Positions 25,868 to 34,211 are shown, numbered from the stretch's first letter. The stretch is DNA of 64,000 bases from Flavobacterium anhuiense (GCF_004151235.1 NZ_JUIV01000020.1:1-64000); one strand, 5' to 3'. Notes: generated by a model not told the origin, from the letters alone. Numbers and translations: made by a program.

Positions 25868-27346
25868 TTAGCGTTGTACGTTTCTAATAATTACAGTTTG
25901 TCCTCCCTCTTTGTTAGTTTGAGTTCCTGAACCGTCAGCATTCTTGAATGCATCACTCTGCCAAGTATGAGGGTGAATATTTACCGTGAAAGTATCTGGT
26001 ACACCAATGATGTCTGAAATGTCTTGCATAGCTCCAAATTCCCAGCTTCCAAATCTCATTTCGCCAGTTTGGTTGTAAAGTGTGTTCCAAGCCGTATCTG
26101 TTCTCTTGTGGTTCATGTTTAACCACGGTTTATTTTGTTTTGTAGCAATATTGTACTGCCAGATATATGAATCGTGTTTTGCATCTGCATAATAGCTGTC
26201 GCCATCTTCCTGAATGTAAACGTAGTTTTCAGTTACACATAAGTTATCTGGATTAATGATTCCTGTTCCAGGAGTGCTATCACCTTCCACAGCCAATTCT
26301 AAAGTTCCTTTTAATGGGTTTGTTGCGTCTAATTTTACTTTATAAACTCTTCCCCACATTGTATATCCTTCAACAGGAGCATTATTTGTTGCCTGACCAG
26401 TTGCAGTAAAGTAGATTTCTCTGTTGTTGCTTGCGCTTCCTTTTCTGTAATCTACGTCTTCAACTCTTGAAAAACGAATTGCTTTTAAGTCATTAACCGT
26501 TGTATTGATTACAGCACCAGTTAAGTTTTTAGCATTCGGAATTTCAACAAATTCAACTGGATATGAATTGTTTAAAGTCATAGTAGTTTCAACCTGATTT
26601 CCGTCAGTTCTTTTTAAAGCGTATAATTTTCCGTTAGACAAATCACCAACTGTGCTTACATACATAATCAGCTGACCAGCACTTACGTGAGAAGTTGAAT
26701 ATGATTGATCTTCACCAATAAGAATAACTGTTTTTCCTGGATAAGCTTCTTTTGGAAGCGGAACAGCGTTTTCCATACTTGCTTTTCCTAAAGCTGGCAA
26801 CACTCTGTCAGTTCTTGCTTTATCAGTAGACAATCCAAGAGGATTAATTCCATGAACCATACTCTCTTGACCGCTTTCTCCGGCAGTTAAAAAGATTGGT
26901 CCGAACCCATGGATTTCTGGAGTTGCTAGAGTAGCAGAACATAAACGAGTAAGACCTCCAACACCATCAACGATATAATCTCCTTTTACAGGTTTGAAAG
27001 TTTTATCTAAATATACTCTTGACACCGATTGGATAATTTCGTGGTTGGTAATCATAATGTATCCATCACCATTTGGATCTTTCATTAATCCAGCTCCGTC
27101 TGGCTGCGCTCCGTAAACAAAAGAAGGTGAATTTGGAAGTACATCTGCACTTGTAATTAAAGTACTGATTTTTAAGTTTTCAAAACCTGTTTGAGCATAC
27201 ACAAAAGGAGGTACTTTTGAATGTGAAGTAAAATCGATACTTGCGTTTACATCATTTTTTGAATCTTTGTCATCATTTTGACAGCTTATTGCAGAAAGAC
27301 CTGCAAGTCCAAGCAAGGTAATTGATTTTAAAAAGTTAGCTTTCAT
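25868..27346 (-). CDS. PhoX-like (DUF839-type) secreted lipoprotein
   Basis: A 492-residue lipoprotein (LSAISC, lipid-attached Cys22). The sequence looks like a beta-propeller of the PhoX/DUF839 type: DGYIMITNHEI, GGLTRLCSATLATPE, EDVDYRKGS, IINPDNLCVTENYVYIQEDGD and the late SWEFGAMQDISDI. PhoX enzymes are calcium/iron-dependent alkaline phosphatases, but I cannot confirm the metal ligands here, so catalysis is not claimed. It is upstream of the di-heme peroxidase gene and probably co-transcribed, since the two are 69 bp apart on one strand. A CAAAGCTA (TAGCTTTG on the coding strand) about 30 bp upstream could be its -7 element. Confidence 0.7.
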   Translation of the reverse strand: MKANFLKSITLLGLAGLSAISCQNDDKDSKNDVNASIDFTSHSKVPPFVYAQTGFENLKISTLITSADVLPNSPSFVYGAQPDGAGLMKDPNGDGYIMITNHEIIQSVSRVYLDKTFKPVKGDYIVDGVGGLTRLCSATLATPEIHGFGPIFLTAGESGQESMVHGINPLGLSTDKARTDRVLPALGKASMENAVPLPKEAYPGKTVILIGEDQSYSTSHVSAGQLIMYVSTVGDLSNGKLYALKRTDGNQVETTMTLNNSYPVEFVEIPNAKNLTGAVINTTVNDLKAIRFSRVEDVDYRKGSASNNREIYFTATGQATNNAPVEGYTMWGRVYKVKLDATNPLKGTLELAVEGDSTPGTGIINPDNLCVTENYVYIQEDGDSYYADAKHDSYIWQYNIATKQNKPWLNMNHKRTDTAWNTLYNQTGEMRFGSWEFGAMQDISDIIGVPDTFTVNIHPHTWQSDAFKNADGSGTQTNKEGGQTVIIRNVQR

Positions 27347-27509
27347 AAAGTGTTTTTTATTTTTTTGATTAAGGCAAAGCTATCTCTCTAAAACAAAGTA
27401 CACGTTACGTTAATTTTTTCTTAATGATAATAAATGTAAGTCTTGTATTATGAAATGGTAAATTGAAAGTTTCGAATGTAAATTTAAGACTCCTAAAAAA
27501 ATCATAAAA

Positions 27510-28139
27510 TTATTTAAAGAGCTGATTTAGATTGGTTGCTTTCTTCTCTTTCAGTTTTTTAACAATCTTAAGAAAAGCTATCGCAGTAATATAAGCATCG
27601 CCCAAAGCAGTATGACGGTCTTTTTTTGAAATGTCAAATTTATCGGCTAAATCATCTAAGGTATAATGGTCTTTTCGCTCAAATAAATGTGATTGAATTA
27701 AAGTCTTTTTGTATAAATAAGCTGTATCTAAAGTTTTGTTTTGTAATTGCGGAAGTCCGTTTCGTTCTAAAGCTCTATTAATCATCGTAACATCAAAAAT
27801 GGTATGATGCGCAATGATTATAGAATCTCCTAAAAAGTCTAAAAACTGCTGTAAAGCTTCTAATTCGGTAGGACGTTTGACAAGTAGATCTTTTAAAATA
27901 CCATGAATCTGAGCGGTCGATTTATCATAATGATCTTGTTCCAAATAAACTTCAAAACTATCCTGAACATTAATAATTCCGTTTTGAAGAATCAATGCAC
28001 CAATGCATAAAATGCGATCATTGTCATAATCAAATCCAGTAGTTTCGGTATCTAAAACTACAAAACGAGTTTCTTCGATGGTAATATTTTCATCGAATGG
28101 ATTATTTTCTTCTTTCTTCCAAAAATTGAATAAGCTCAT
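27510..28139 (-). CDS. DnaQ-type 3'-5' exonuclease
   Basis: A 209-residue DEDDh exonuclease of the DNA polymerase III epsilon family. Motifs in order: VVLDTETTGFDYDNDRIL (first D and E), IAHHTIFDVTMINRAL (third acidic residue) and the HTALGDAYIT segment with the catalytic His and final Asp. The short length and the lack of a polymerase-binding tail argue against the replicative epsilon subunit. Its start lies 2 bp after the stop of the CBS/nucleotidyltransferase gene, a pairing that recurs in many bacteria, so the two are likely to act together. Confidence 0.9.
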   Translation of the reverse strand: MSLFNFWKKEENNPFDENITIEETRFVVLDTETTGFDYDNDRILCIGALILQNGIINVQDSFEVYLEQDHYDKSTAQIHGILKDLLVKRPTELEALQQFLDFLGDSIIIAHHTIFDVTMINRALERNGLPQLQNKTLDTAYLYKKTLIQSHLFERKDHYTLDDLADKFDISKKDRHTALGDAYITAIAFLKIVKKLKEKKATNLNQLFK

Positions 28140-28141
28140 TA

Positions 28142-30061
28142 TTATACCAGATTTGAGATATTATAACGTACTGAAATAAGTTCCTGAAGTTCTTTAATCG
28201 TTTTAAAAGTACGTTTCAGTTTAATTTTTTCCATTTTGGTTAAAGATTCCAATTCGATAAACTGACCAGAATCATGATGCAGTAATCCTTGTTTGGTTCT
28301 GAATTTCAGTAAAGCTTTAAACGAATAAGAACACGATAAATATAATTCTCTGTTATTTGGTTCCAGTTCAGCCAGTTTCTCAAAACGCTCTGCCGTATTA
28401 CTGATTCCTTTTACCGAATGCGATAAAATTAAAACACGCGCTGCGTCGGTTAAAGGCATTAAAGCTCTTCGTTTAATGTCAAAGTTATCTTTGTTTGCGC
28501 CGTCTTGTTCAACCAGAAATTGTCTAAAGAAACCTGTAGGAGAAGGGCTTTGCAAAGCACCACTCACCAAATGCATATAAAAAATCGGGTTCGCCTTTAT
28601 GGTTTCAAAAATAGAATCAGACAATTCGTTAACAATTTCAGAATCGCCATAAGTTTTGCTGTAATCGAAGAAAATGAATGAAAGTAAAACTTCATTCTTT
28701 CCAGGATTTGTAATCCAATGATGCACTTGAGCTTTCCATTCGTCCAAACTCATGCACCATTTTGGACTTGAAGCCATCATGTCGGCGGGGCAATAATCGT
28801 AACCAATCTCAAAAAGGCCTTTATTTACAAGACTAGCAAATTTGTGAAAATACACTCTAGTTTCATCTCTAAAAACCTCATTTACATTTTCGTACACAAT
28901 CGCATTGTCCTGATCAGTATGCAACATTTGTTCACCACGTCCTTGACTTCCAAGTGCTAGCCAAGCGAATTTTACAGGAGGCGGACTGCTCATTTTTTCT
29001 ATACAAATTTCGATAACTCGAGTTATGCAGGCTTCATTCAATTCGGTAATGATTTTGGTAATCAAAGTCATTGGAATGTTTTGATCCAAATAACCTTGAA
29101 GCAATTGCATAATTCGGTTACGAATTGGTTTTATCTCTTTAATCTTTTTGGTACGTTTCAACGCTTTTATCAAAACCGCTGGATTATTTCCGAGCGCCAC
29201 CATAACGTCGTGTTTTGACAAAATTCCAACTGCTTTTGTATTTACAGTCCCGTCTTTTGTCAAACATAAATGGCTGATATTGCTTTTCATCATCGCCATT
29301 TGCGCCTCGGTAACCGTCATTTTTTTCGGATACGTAATAACCGGTTTTGTCATTATTGTTTCGGCAGTTGTCGTTATAGGAAAATCTCCAGTGACAATTT
29401 TATTTCGAAGATCTTTATCCGTCAAAATACCAATCGGAAGCATTTCATCTACAATCAAAATGGCACCGACTTTTTTCTTATTCATAATTTTAGCAACATC
29501 CTTAACTGTCGTTGACGGACTGCAGGTAACTATTTTTTTCGAATATTTGATGGGCGCTAAATCGAAGGAATGATTGCTGGAATGCAGATTTTCATTCAGC
29601 TGATCGTCACCATATAATTTATCTTTATGAATATCCGAATACGGATTTCGCGTATTAGAAGCATAACTCTCAATCAAGAAATTGCCAACATTTCTATTTT
29701 CTAGCGCATAAGGTTTAAAAACGGCAATCGGAATAGCGTACAAAATGCTTTCTTCATGCGCTACCGCTTCCATAATATAGTTTTCCTGCGCTAAAAGCGG
29801 ACGAAGTCCAAAAATATCGCCTTCATCGCACATGTCCAAAACCGTATTTTTAGTGCTTTTTTTCAGAGCGACAGCACCTTTATGAACTACATAAAATGAG
29901 TCGTGCGTTTTGTCATTTTCGGCAAAAATTACAGCATCTTTTTCTTTATATATAATCGAAATCTGTTCAGACAGTTTTTCTAAATCTCTCTGATGCAAAA
30001 AATTAAACGGCGGATATCCTTTTAAAAAGTCAGCAACTCTTTGTGAAATGGTATTTTTCAT
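28142..30061 (-). CDS. cNMP-binding / CBS / DUF294 nucleotidyltransferase protein
   Basis: A 639-residue cytoplasmic protein. Residues about 15-125 are a cyclic-nucleotide-binding-like domain. Two CBS domains follow (about 185-295, with KKVGAILIVDEMLPIGILTDKDLR and SNISHLCLTK). A DUF294 putative nucleotidyltransferase domain (about 320-460) contains LALGSQGRGEQMLHTDQDNAIVY with the GS...D.D signature of the polymerase-beta superfamily. A helical C-terminal domain ends the protein. Members are thought to modify nucleotides or proteins under nucleotide control; the substrate is not established. First gene of a two-gene unit with the DnaQ-like exonuclease. Confidence 0.9.
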   Translation of the reverse strand: MKNTISQRVADFLKGYPPFNFLHQRDLEKLSEQISIIYKEKDAVIFAENDKTHDSFYVVHKGAVALKKSTKNTVLDMCDEGDIFGLRPLLAQENYIMEAVAHEESILYAIPIAVFKPYALENRNVGNFLIESYASNTRNPYSDIHKDKLYGDDQLNENLHSSNHSFDLAPIKYSKKIVTCSPSTTVKDVAKIMNKKKVGAILIVDEMLPIGILTDKDLRNKIVTGDFPITTTAETIMTKPVITYPKKMTVTEAQMAMMKSNISHLCLTKDGTVNTKAVGILSKHDVMVALGNNPAVLIKALKRTKKIKEIKPIRNRIMQLLQGYLDQNIPMTLITKIITELNEACITRVIEICIEKMSSPPPVKFAWLALGSQGRGEQMLHTDQDNAIVYENVNEVFRDETRVYFHKFASLVNKGLFEIGYDYCPADMMASSPKWCMSLDEWKAQVHHWITNPGKNEVLLSFIFFDYSKTYGDSEIVNELSDSIFETIKANPIFYMHLVSGALQSPSPTGFFRQFLVEQDGANKDNFDIKRRALMPLTDAARVLILSHSVKGISNTAERFEKLAELEPNNRELYLSCSYSFKALLKFRTKQGLLHHDSGQFIELESLTKMEKIKLKRTFKTIKELQELISVRYNISNLV

Positions 30062-30129
30062 TTGGTTGGATTAAAGTTCTAATGTACTATTTAAAATAGA
30101 AATGTAAAAGAAACACGTTATAATAATTT

Positions 30130-30190
30130 GCCACAAAGGCACAAAGTCGCAAAGAAATAAATCCTTGGAGTCTTTGTGCCTTTGTGGCAA
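30130..30190. repeat. Inverted CACAAAGN octamer pair
   Basis: The left arm (about 30130-30155) reads GCCACAAAGGCACAAAGTCG, i.e. CACAAAGN units at 8-bp spacing. The right arm (about 30170-30190) is its reverse complement, CTTTGTGCCTTTGTGGC. The stem of about 18 bp encloses a short AT-rich loop. It lies between the lipoprotein gene at 30206 and the start of the CBS gene. Confidence 0.85.
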
Positions 30191-30205
30191 AAAAGCTTAA
30201 TTCTT

Positions 30206-30577
30206 TTAATCTACTTTATAAACTGTACCTCGCTGTTTTTCTTCAGAACCAACCAGACCAAACTCAAAAGTATAAGAATCTTTAGAAGTCGTTAAAATCT
30301 TCATGCTGATGGCTTTTTCTTCAGCCATATTTTTTGGATGCTTTTTCTGCAGCACATATTCGCAGTCACTTACCCAACGAATGGTCGCCGTATCTGTTTT
30401 GCCTTCAAAAGTTTCGATTTCAATATCGTCTTTGCGTTCAAAATAAGTTGTTTTTTTAATGCCGTTGACTTCTGTTTCAAATTTGAATTTTCCAGTTTTA
30501 AAATCCTTGCAATTGTGTTCTGTATTATAACAAGATACTAAAGCAAGTACCGGAAATAAGAATAGTATTTTTTTCAT
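30206..30577 (-). CDS. Small lipoprotein, function unknown
   Basis: A 123-residue lipoprotein (MKKILFLFPVLALVSC, lipid-attached Cys16). The mature part starts with a Cys-containing segment (HNCKDFKTGKFKFE), has a central RWVSDCEYVLQKKHPK and a C-terminal SYTFEFGLVGSEEKQRGTVYK, suggesting a small beta-sandwich with a disulfide. I recall homologues in Flavobacterium that are sometimes mislabelled DNA topoisomerase IV; nothing here supports that name. Function unknown. Confidence 0.75.
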   Translation of the reverse strand: MKKILFLFPVLALVSCYNTEHNCKDFKTGKFKFETEVNGIKKTTYFERKDDIEIETFEGKTDTATIRWVSDCEYVLQKKHPKNMAEEKAISMKILTTSKDSYTFEFGLVGSEEKQRGTVYKVD

Positions 30578-30597
30578 TTTAATTAAGTTGTTTTTTT

Positions 30598-30690
30598 AGG
30601 AGCTAATCCCGCTTTCCATTTCAATCTTTTTATTTTTAAAGAAAAAATAAAAAGGATTTCCATTGCAATCGGGGCTAGGGCATTAGGATA
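30598..30690. repeat. Long imperfect hairpin element (Flavobacterium-type intergenic repeat)
   Basis: GGAGCTAATCCCGCTTTCC is followed by CTTTTTATTTTT, a short turn, AAAAATAAAAAG and then ATCGGGGCTAGGGC. The inner 12-bp AT-rich stem is perfect, and the outer GC-rich ends pair imperfectly (TAATCCCG with CGGGGCTA). I recall elements with very similar ends between genes of other Flavobacterium genomes. It lies just upstream of the small lipoprotein gene. Confidence 0.6.
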
Positions 30691-30712
30691 ACAAGAAACA
30701 CTTGTATATAAT

Positions 30713-31177
30713 TTAAACTTTTTGAATATAAAACTCTTTCAGTTTTTTAGATTCTTTGACTTCTTCTCTGACTTCCTCTTTAGATTCGCTTTTGTTTGCT
30801 TTTGGCCAGATATGAAAACCTCCTTTTGTCATAGCTTTAATTTGTTGAAGAACGTTTGGCGAAAAATCAGAAAAAAAACTCAAGTCTTCAGGATTATCCC
30901 AAACACCCCAAATGCCGTTTTCGTCTATATCTCCAGCATAATTAATAATATGTGTTGGATAAGTTTTTACCATTTTAAGTTTAAAATGTTCCAAATTATA
31001 AGAACCATTCCATCGAAAAGAATCAACATCATCAATTCCAGAACCCGTAATAATTGAATTTGAAAAACTCAATTCAATAGACATTTTATGTTGCGCAGAC
31101 GAATTAGAATAGCAATAAAATCCTTCCCATTCTCCGCTTGGTAAAAATTGATGCGTTTCGTTATCTTTTGATTTCAT
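30713..31177 (-). CDS. Hypothetical protein
   Basis: A 154-residue protein with no signal peptide. The first 110 residues alternate hydrophobic and polar residues in a pattern suggesting a small beta-barrel (WEGFYCYSNSSAQHKMSIELSFSNS, ITGSGIDDVDSFRWNGSYN, YAGDIDENGIWGVWDNP). The C-terminal 30 residues are a charged Lys/Glu-rich tail. I do not recognise a family. It lies 15 bp after the DinB-like gene on the same strand, at the end of a run of small accessory genes. Confidence 0.6.
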   Translation of the reverse strand: MKSKDNETHQFLPSGEWEGFYCYSNSSAQHKMSIELSFSNSIITGSGIDDVDSFRWNGSYNLEHFKLKMVKTYPTHIINYAGDIDENGIWGVWDNPEDLSFFSDFSPNVLQQIKAMTKGGFHIWPKANKSESKEEVREEVKESKKLKEFYIQKV

Positions 31178-31192
31178 ATTTAGAAAGATAAA

Positions 31193-31768
31193 TTATTTCA
31201 ATCTCTTTAATTCATCATCGGTAAAGTTCTTGATTTCTTTTTCTTTGGCAAACTTTTCGGCATTATAATTTCCCGATTTATTCTTCGGAATCGATAAGCT
31301 ATTCCATTCGCTGTTTTTCAATTGTTTAGCATAAAAAACAATCTGTCCGACATGATAAGGATAATGTGCTAATTGACGATTTATAGCTTCAATAACCGTA
31401 TGGCCTTCATTTCTAATGTAAATGATATCTGAAAGCTGTTCAGGTTTTAAGCTTTCCAAAGCATTTTCAAGACAATTCCAGCCTTTATTCCAAACTTCCA
31501 AAACTTCTTCTTTAGATTGTAAATCGTTTTCAAATTCGGAATCACGGTATCGCCATTCTTTCTCGCCGTCAGAAGTTAAAAAATCTGTCCAACGAGAAAG
31601 CATATTGCCAGAAATATGTTTTATGATTGTCGCTATACTGTTGGTGTTGTCATTAAAAGAAACAAAAAGCTGTGATGGTTCAAGTTGGTCAATTGCTTTT
31701 TCGCCAAGCATTTTATAATATAAAAATTGCTTTTTGACACTTTCTAGGTAAGATTGATCTGCATTCAT
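31193..31768 (-). CDS. DUF1572 / DinB-like protein
   Basis: About 191 residues, with the ATG at 31768 (MNADQSYLESVKKQFLYYK) preferred over an upstream TTG. It has the four-helix pattern of the DinB/DUF1572 group, with His residues in IATIIKHISGNMLSRW and RQLAHYPYHVGQIVFYAKQ that could bind a metal, and a C-terminal GNYNAEKFAKE. Activity unknown; related proteins include thiol transferases. It begins 2 bp after the pentapeptide-repeat gene, so the two are probably co-transcribed. Confidence 0.85.
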   Translation of the reverse strand: MNADQSYLESVKKQFLYYKMLGEKAIDQLEPSQLFVSFNDNTNSIATIIKHISGNMLSRWTDFLTSDGEKEWRYRDSEFENDLQSKEEVLEVWNKGWNCLENALESLKPEQLSDIIYIRNEGHTVIEAINRQLAHYPYHVGQIVFYAKQLKNSEWNSLSIPKNKSGNYNAEKFAKEKEIKNFTDDELKRLK

Positions 31769-31770
31769 AA

Positions 31771-32343
31771 TCAAATGATTTTAATGTCATATTTATCTAA
31801 TAATCCAACAATTCCTTCAGTAGAAAACTGGGCTTTTTTCATCGGATTAAATTCAGGGTCAATTTTATAATTGTAAGCTGTTTTAAAGTTAACTCCCGCC
31901 AATTGGGTTTCGTTAAAAATAGCGCCGTCAAGATTGCAATTGTCAAAAACAGAACTCGTTAAATTAGTTCCTATAAAAGTTACTTCACGCACAGAAGAAT
32001 TGATAAACTTGGTTTTCGGCATTTTTTTATTCGAAAATAAGGCATAATCTAAAGTACAATCTTCAAAATATACCTGAAATAAAAAATCATCACATTCGTT
32101 AAAAGCGATTCCTAGAAGTTTGCAGTTTTTGAAAGTGACATTTTTTAAACTCGTTCCTGCCAAGCTGGTCATAGACAAATTGCAGTCAATAAATTCGCAG
32201 TCAAGAAAAGTATTAGAACCAAAATTACTGCTGGAAAAGTCACAATTTTTAAACACACAATCTTCAAACTCGCGATTGTTTATTCGTTTATCGATATAAA
32301 CAACTTTCTCAAATGTTTTCTGAATATGAATTAGACTTTCCAT
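31771..32343 (-). CDS. Pentapeptide-repeat protein
   Basis: A 190-residue protein built largely of pentapeptide repeats with the A(N/D)LXX-like pattern (FEDCVFKNCDFSSSNFGSN, CNLSMTSLAGTSLKNVTFKNCKL, NLDGAIFNETQLAGVNFKT), which would fold as a right-handed beta-helix. Its Cys-rich repeats resemble the Qnr/McbG branch in general layout. Some members of that branch mimic DNA and protect type II topoisomerases; no such role can be inferred here. It follows the toxin gene with a 13-bp overlap. Confidence 0.88.
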   Translation of the reverse strand: MESLIHIQKTFEKVVYIDKRINNREFEDCVFKNCDFSSSNFGSNTFLDCEFIDCNLSMTSLAGTSLKNVTFKNCKLLGIAFNECDDFLFQVYFEDCTLDYALFSNKKMPKTKFINSSVREVTFIGTNLTSSVFDNCNLDGAIFNETQLAGVNFKTAYNYKIDPEFNPMKKAQFSTEGIVGLLDKYDIKII

Positions 32344-32645
32344 GAATATTTTTTAGGTTTTTGTGCATTGTGACGCACTCGAAGTATATAGATGTTCTCT
32401 TTCGTTATTTGATAAGAAATAGCGTAATCGTAAACAGAATAAACTCTGAAACTGCCATCATTGTTGGCTTTTTGTTTATCAAGTTTATAAATTTCAGGCT
32501 GTGTTTTAAGTATTTCGGTACTTTCAAAAATAGTATTAACTACTTTGTCAGCAATTGTGATTGATTTGCTTTCAAAGAAAATGTAAAAATGAATGTCTTC
32601 TAATTGGCTCAAAGCATTTTTTGTCCAAATTATTTTCTTCCCCAT
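32331..32645 (-). CDS. RelE/ParE-family toxin
   Basis: A 104-residue type II toxin-like protein with the fold signature KIIWTKNALSQLEDIHFYI at the N-terminus, a central KLDKQKANNDGSFRVYSVYDYAISYQI and the C-terminal YILRVRHNAQKPKKY. RelE members cut mRNA at the ribosome, whereas ParE members poison gyrase; the length and sequence fit ParE-like slightly better, but this is not certain. It overlaps the upstream antitoxin gene by 16 bp and the downstream pentapeptide gene by 13 bp. Confidence 0.85.
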   Translation of the reverse strand: MGKKIIWTKNALSQLEDIHFYIFFESKSITIADKVVNTIFESTEILKTQPEIYKLDKQKANNDGSFRVYSVYDYAISYQITKENIYILRVRHNAQKPKKYSWKV

Positions 32646-32860
32646 TTTTTTGCAATTTCTTTAGCTTCATCTTCAGTATAAAAATTACCTTTTTTAATAT
32701 CGTCTAAGGCATTTTCAATATCTAAATTATAAGCTGCATCCGAATCAATTGCGGTATTATTTATTGATTGTAAGAGATGTTTTAATTTTTCTACAAAAGA
32801 GGGGTCTTTTACTTTATCAATTTCTTGATGAATCCAGTTTATTTCTGCTTGTATATCCAT
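32630..32860 (-). CDS. Antitoxin of the RelE/ParE module
   Basis: A 76-residue protein, mostly helical, with the C-terminal region ENALDDIKKGNFYTEDEAKEIAKKWGRK that would bind the toxin. It precedes the toxin gene and overlaps it by 16 bp, the usual antitoxin-first order. No classic ribbon-helix-helix or Phd DNA-binding domain is obvious in the first half, so its autoregulation is unclear. Antitoxin role is inferred from position, size and composition. Confidence 0.75.
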   Translation of the reverse strand: MDIQAEINWIHQEIDKVKDPSFVEKLKHLLQSINNTAIDSDAAYNLDIENALDDIKKGNFYTEDEAKEIAKKWGRK

Positions 32861-32887
32861 AACAAAGAATTTTAGTAAAGATACAAA

Positions 32888-33109
32888 TTAGTCATTAAAT
32901 ATACCTTTCATAATAATTTTCAATCCTAAAAAGATCAAAAACATAGAAGAAAGGCAAGCTACAATTCCGATTCCTAAAACAAGGTAATGCCAATTGTTGC
33001 CCTGATTCTGAAAAGCATTATAAATCAATGTTGGGCCAAGAAACATAAGAGGCAGAGCGCCTGATAAATATTTCACTCCTTTTATAAGTAATTCTTTATT
33101 TGTTGCCAT
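32888..33109 (-). CDS. DUF6095-like small membrane protein
   Basis: About 73 residues from the ATG at 33109 (MATNKELLIKGVKYLSGALP); an upstream TTG is less likely. Two transmembrane helices (about residues 17-34 and 42-65) and the ending GLKIIMKGIFND match my recollection of DUF6095. It is an inner-membrane protein of unknown function, about 28 bp from the antitoxin gene and on the same strand. Confidence 0.75.
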   Translation of the reverse strand: MATNKELLIKGVKYLSGALPLMFLGPTLIYNAFQNQGNNWHYLVLGIGIVACLSSMFLIFLGLKIIMKGIFND

Positions 33110-33159
33110 GTTTTTAGTTTCAGGTTTTCCTTGTGTCAAGTTTCAAGTTGTTTGACTTT

Positions 33160-33260
33160 TGTCTAACCGCAAAGGTCGCAAAGTTTTTTTACATTAGAAA
33201 CTTTAATAAAACGCAAGGTTCGCAAAGCTTTGAAAAAACTTGCGAACCTTGCGGTTAAAT
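33160..33260. repeat. CGCAAAGGT 9-bp units with hairpin
   Basis: Units such as CGCAAAGGT and CGCAAAGTT recur at 9-bp spacing at about 33167-33187 and 33213-33229. The inverted sequence at about 33238-33256 (ACTTGCGAACCTTGCGGTT) pairs with them. The element lies between the murQ and DUF6095 genes. Confidence 0.75.
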
Positions 33261-33278
33261 AAGCACCGTAAAAACTTT

Positions 33279-34091
33279 TTACTTTTTATAATTGTCAACA
33301 GCATTTCTCACGCTGCCGTATTTTTTCAATAATTCAGAAGCTTCTTCGTAAGAAACCGCAATTTCATCCATAATCATCTTGACGCCGCGATCAACGAGTT
33401 TGATATTGCTTAACTGCATGTCAACCATTTTATTTCCTCTCACTTTTCCAAGCTGAATCATTGCAGCAGTCGAAATCATATTTAAAACCAATTTCTGTGC
33501 AGTTCCAGCTTTCATTCTAGAACTTCCTGTAACGAATTCTGGGCCAACTACAACTTCGATTGGAAATTGTGCCGTCAATGCCAGCGGACTCCCTGCATTA
33601 CAAGTAATACATCCCGTTACAATATTGTTTTTATTACATGATTCTAAACCGCTAATAACATAAGGAGTAGTTCCAGAAGCAGCGATTCCAATAACCACAT
33701 CGTTTGAATTGATGTTGTGATTTTGAAGATCGATCCAAGCATTTGTTGTACTGTCTTCGGCGTTTTCTACAGCACGTCTTATGGCTGTATCACCGCCAGC
33801 AATAATGCCATTTACTAAATCAAAAGGAACGCCAAAAGTGGGCGGACATTCAGAAGCGTCAACAACACCAAGTCGACCAGAAGTTCCTGCTCCAATATAA
33901 AACAATCTGCCGCCTAGCTTTAACTTTGCAACAATTTGCGGGATCAAAGCTTCTATTTGCGGCAAAGCTTTCTCGACTGCATAAGGCACAGTTTTGTCTT
34001 CTTGGTTTATATTAGATAACAGTTCATGAACAGACATCTTCTCTAAATGTTCATATTTTGAGGCTTGTTCAGTAGTTTTCGTAAATGTCAT
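33279..34091 (-). CDS. murQ: N-acetylmuramic acid 6-phosphate etherase
   Basis: About 270 residues from the ATG at 34091 (MTFTKTTEQASKYEHLEKMS); the upstream TTG is not favoured. A SIS-domain enzyme that splits the lactyl ether of MurNAc-6-phosphate to give GlcNAc-6-phosphate in peptidoglycan recycling. Key segments are FYIGAGTSGRLGVVDASECPPTFG, IAGGDTAIRRAVENAEDS, GIAASGTTPYV and TGSSRMKAGTAQKLVLNM. Slightly shorter than the E. coli enzyme (about 300 residues). Divergent from the AraC-type regulator. No other recycling gene is adjacent. Confidence 0.95.
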   Translation of the reverse strand: MTFTKTTEQASKYEHLEKMSVHELLSNINQEDKTVPYAVEKALPQIEALIPQIVAKLKLGGRLFYIGAGTSGRLGVVDASECPPTFGVPFDLVNGIIAGGDTAIRRAVENAEDSTTNAWIDLQNHNINSNDVVIGIAASGTTPYVISGLESCNKNNIVTGCITCNAGSPLALTAQFPIEVVVGPEFVTGSSRMKAGTAQKLVLNMISTAAMIQLGKVRGNKMVDMQLSNIKLVDRGVKMIMDEIAVSYEEASELLKKYGSVRNAVDNYKK

Positions 34092-34211
34092 TTTATCGTT
34101 ATTTAGACTCGTCAAAATTAATATATTTTATATCAATCTTGCAAAGTCTCAGAGATTTAAAATCAATTTTTTTCTTCTAGTTTTCTGCATAAAGACGGTT
34201 TTAATAAGGCT

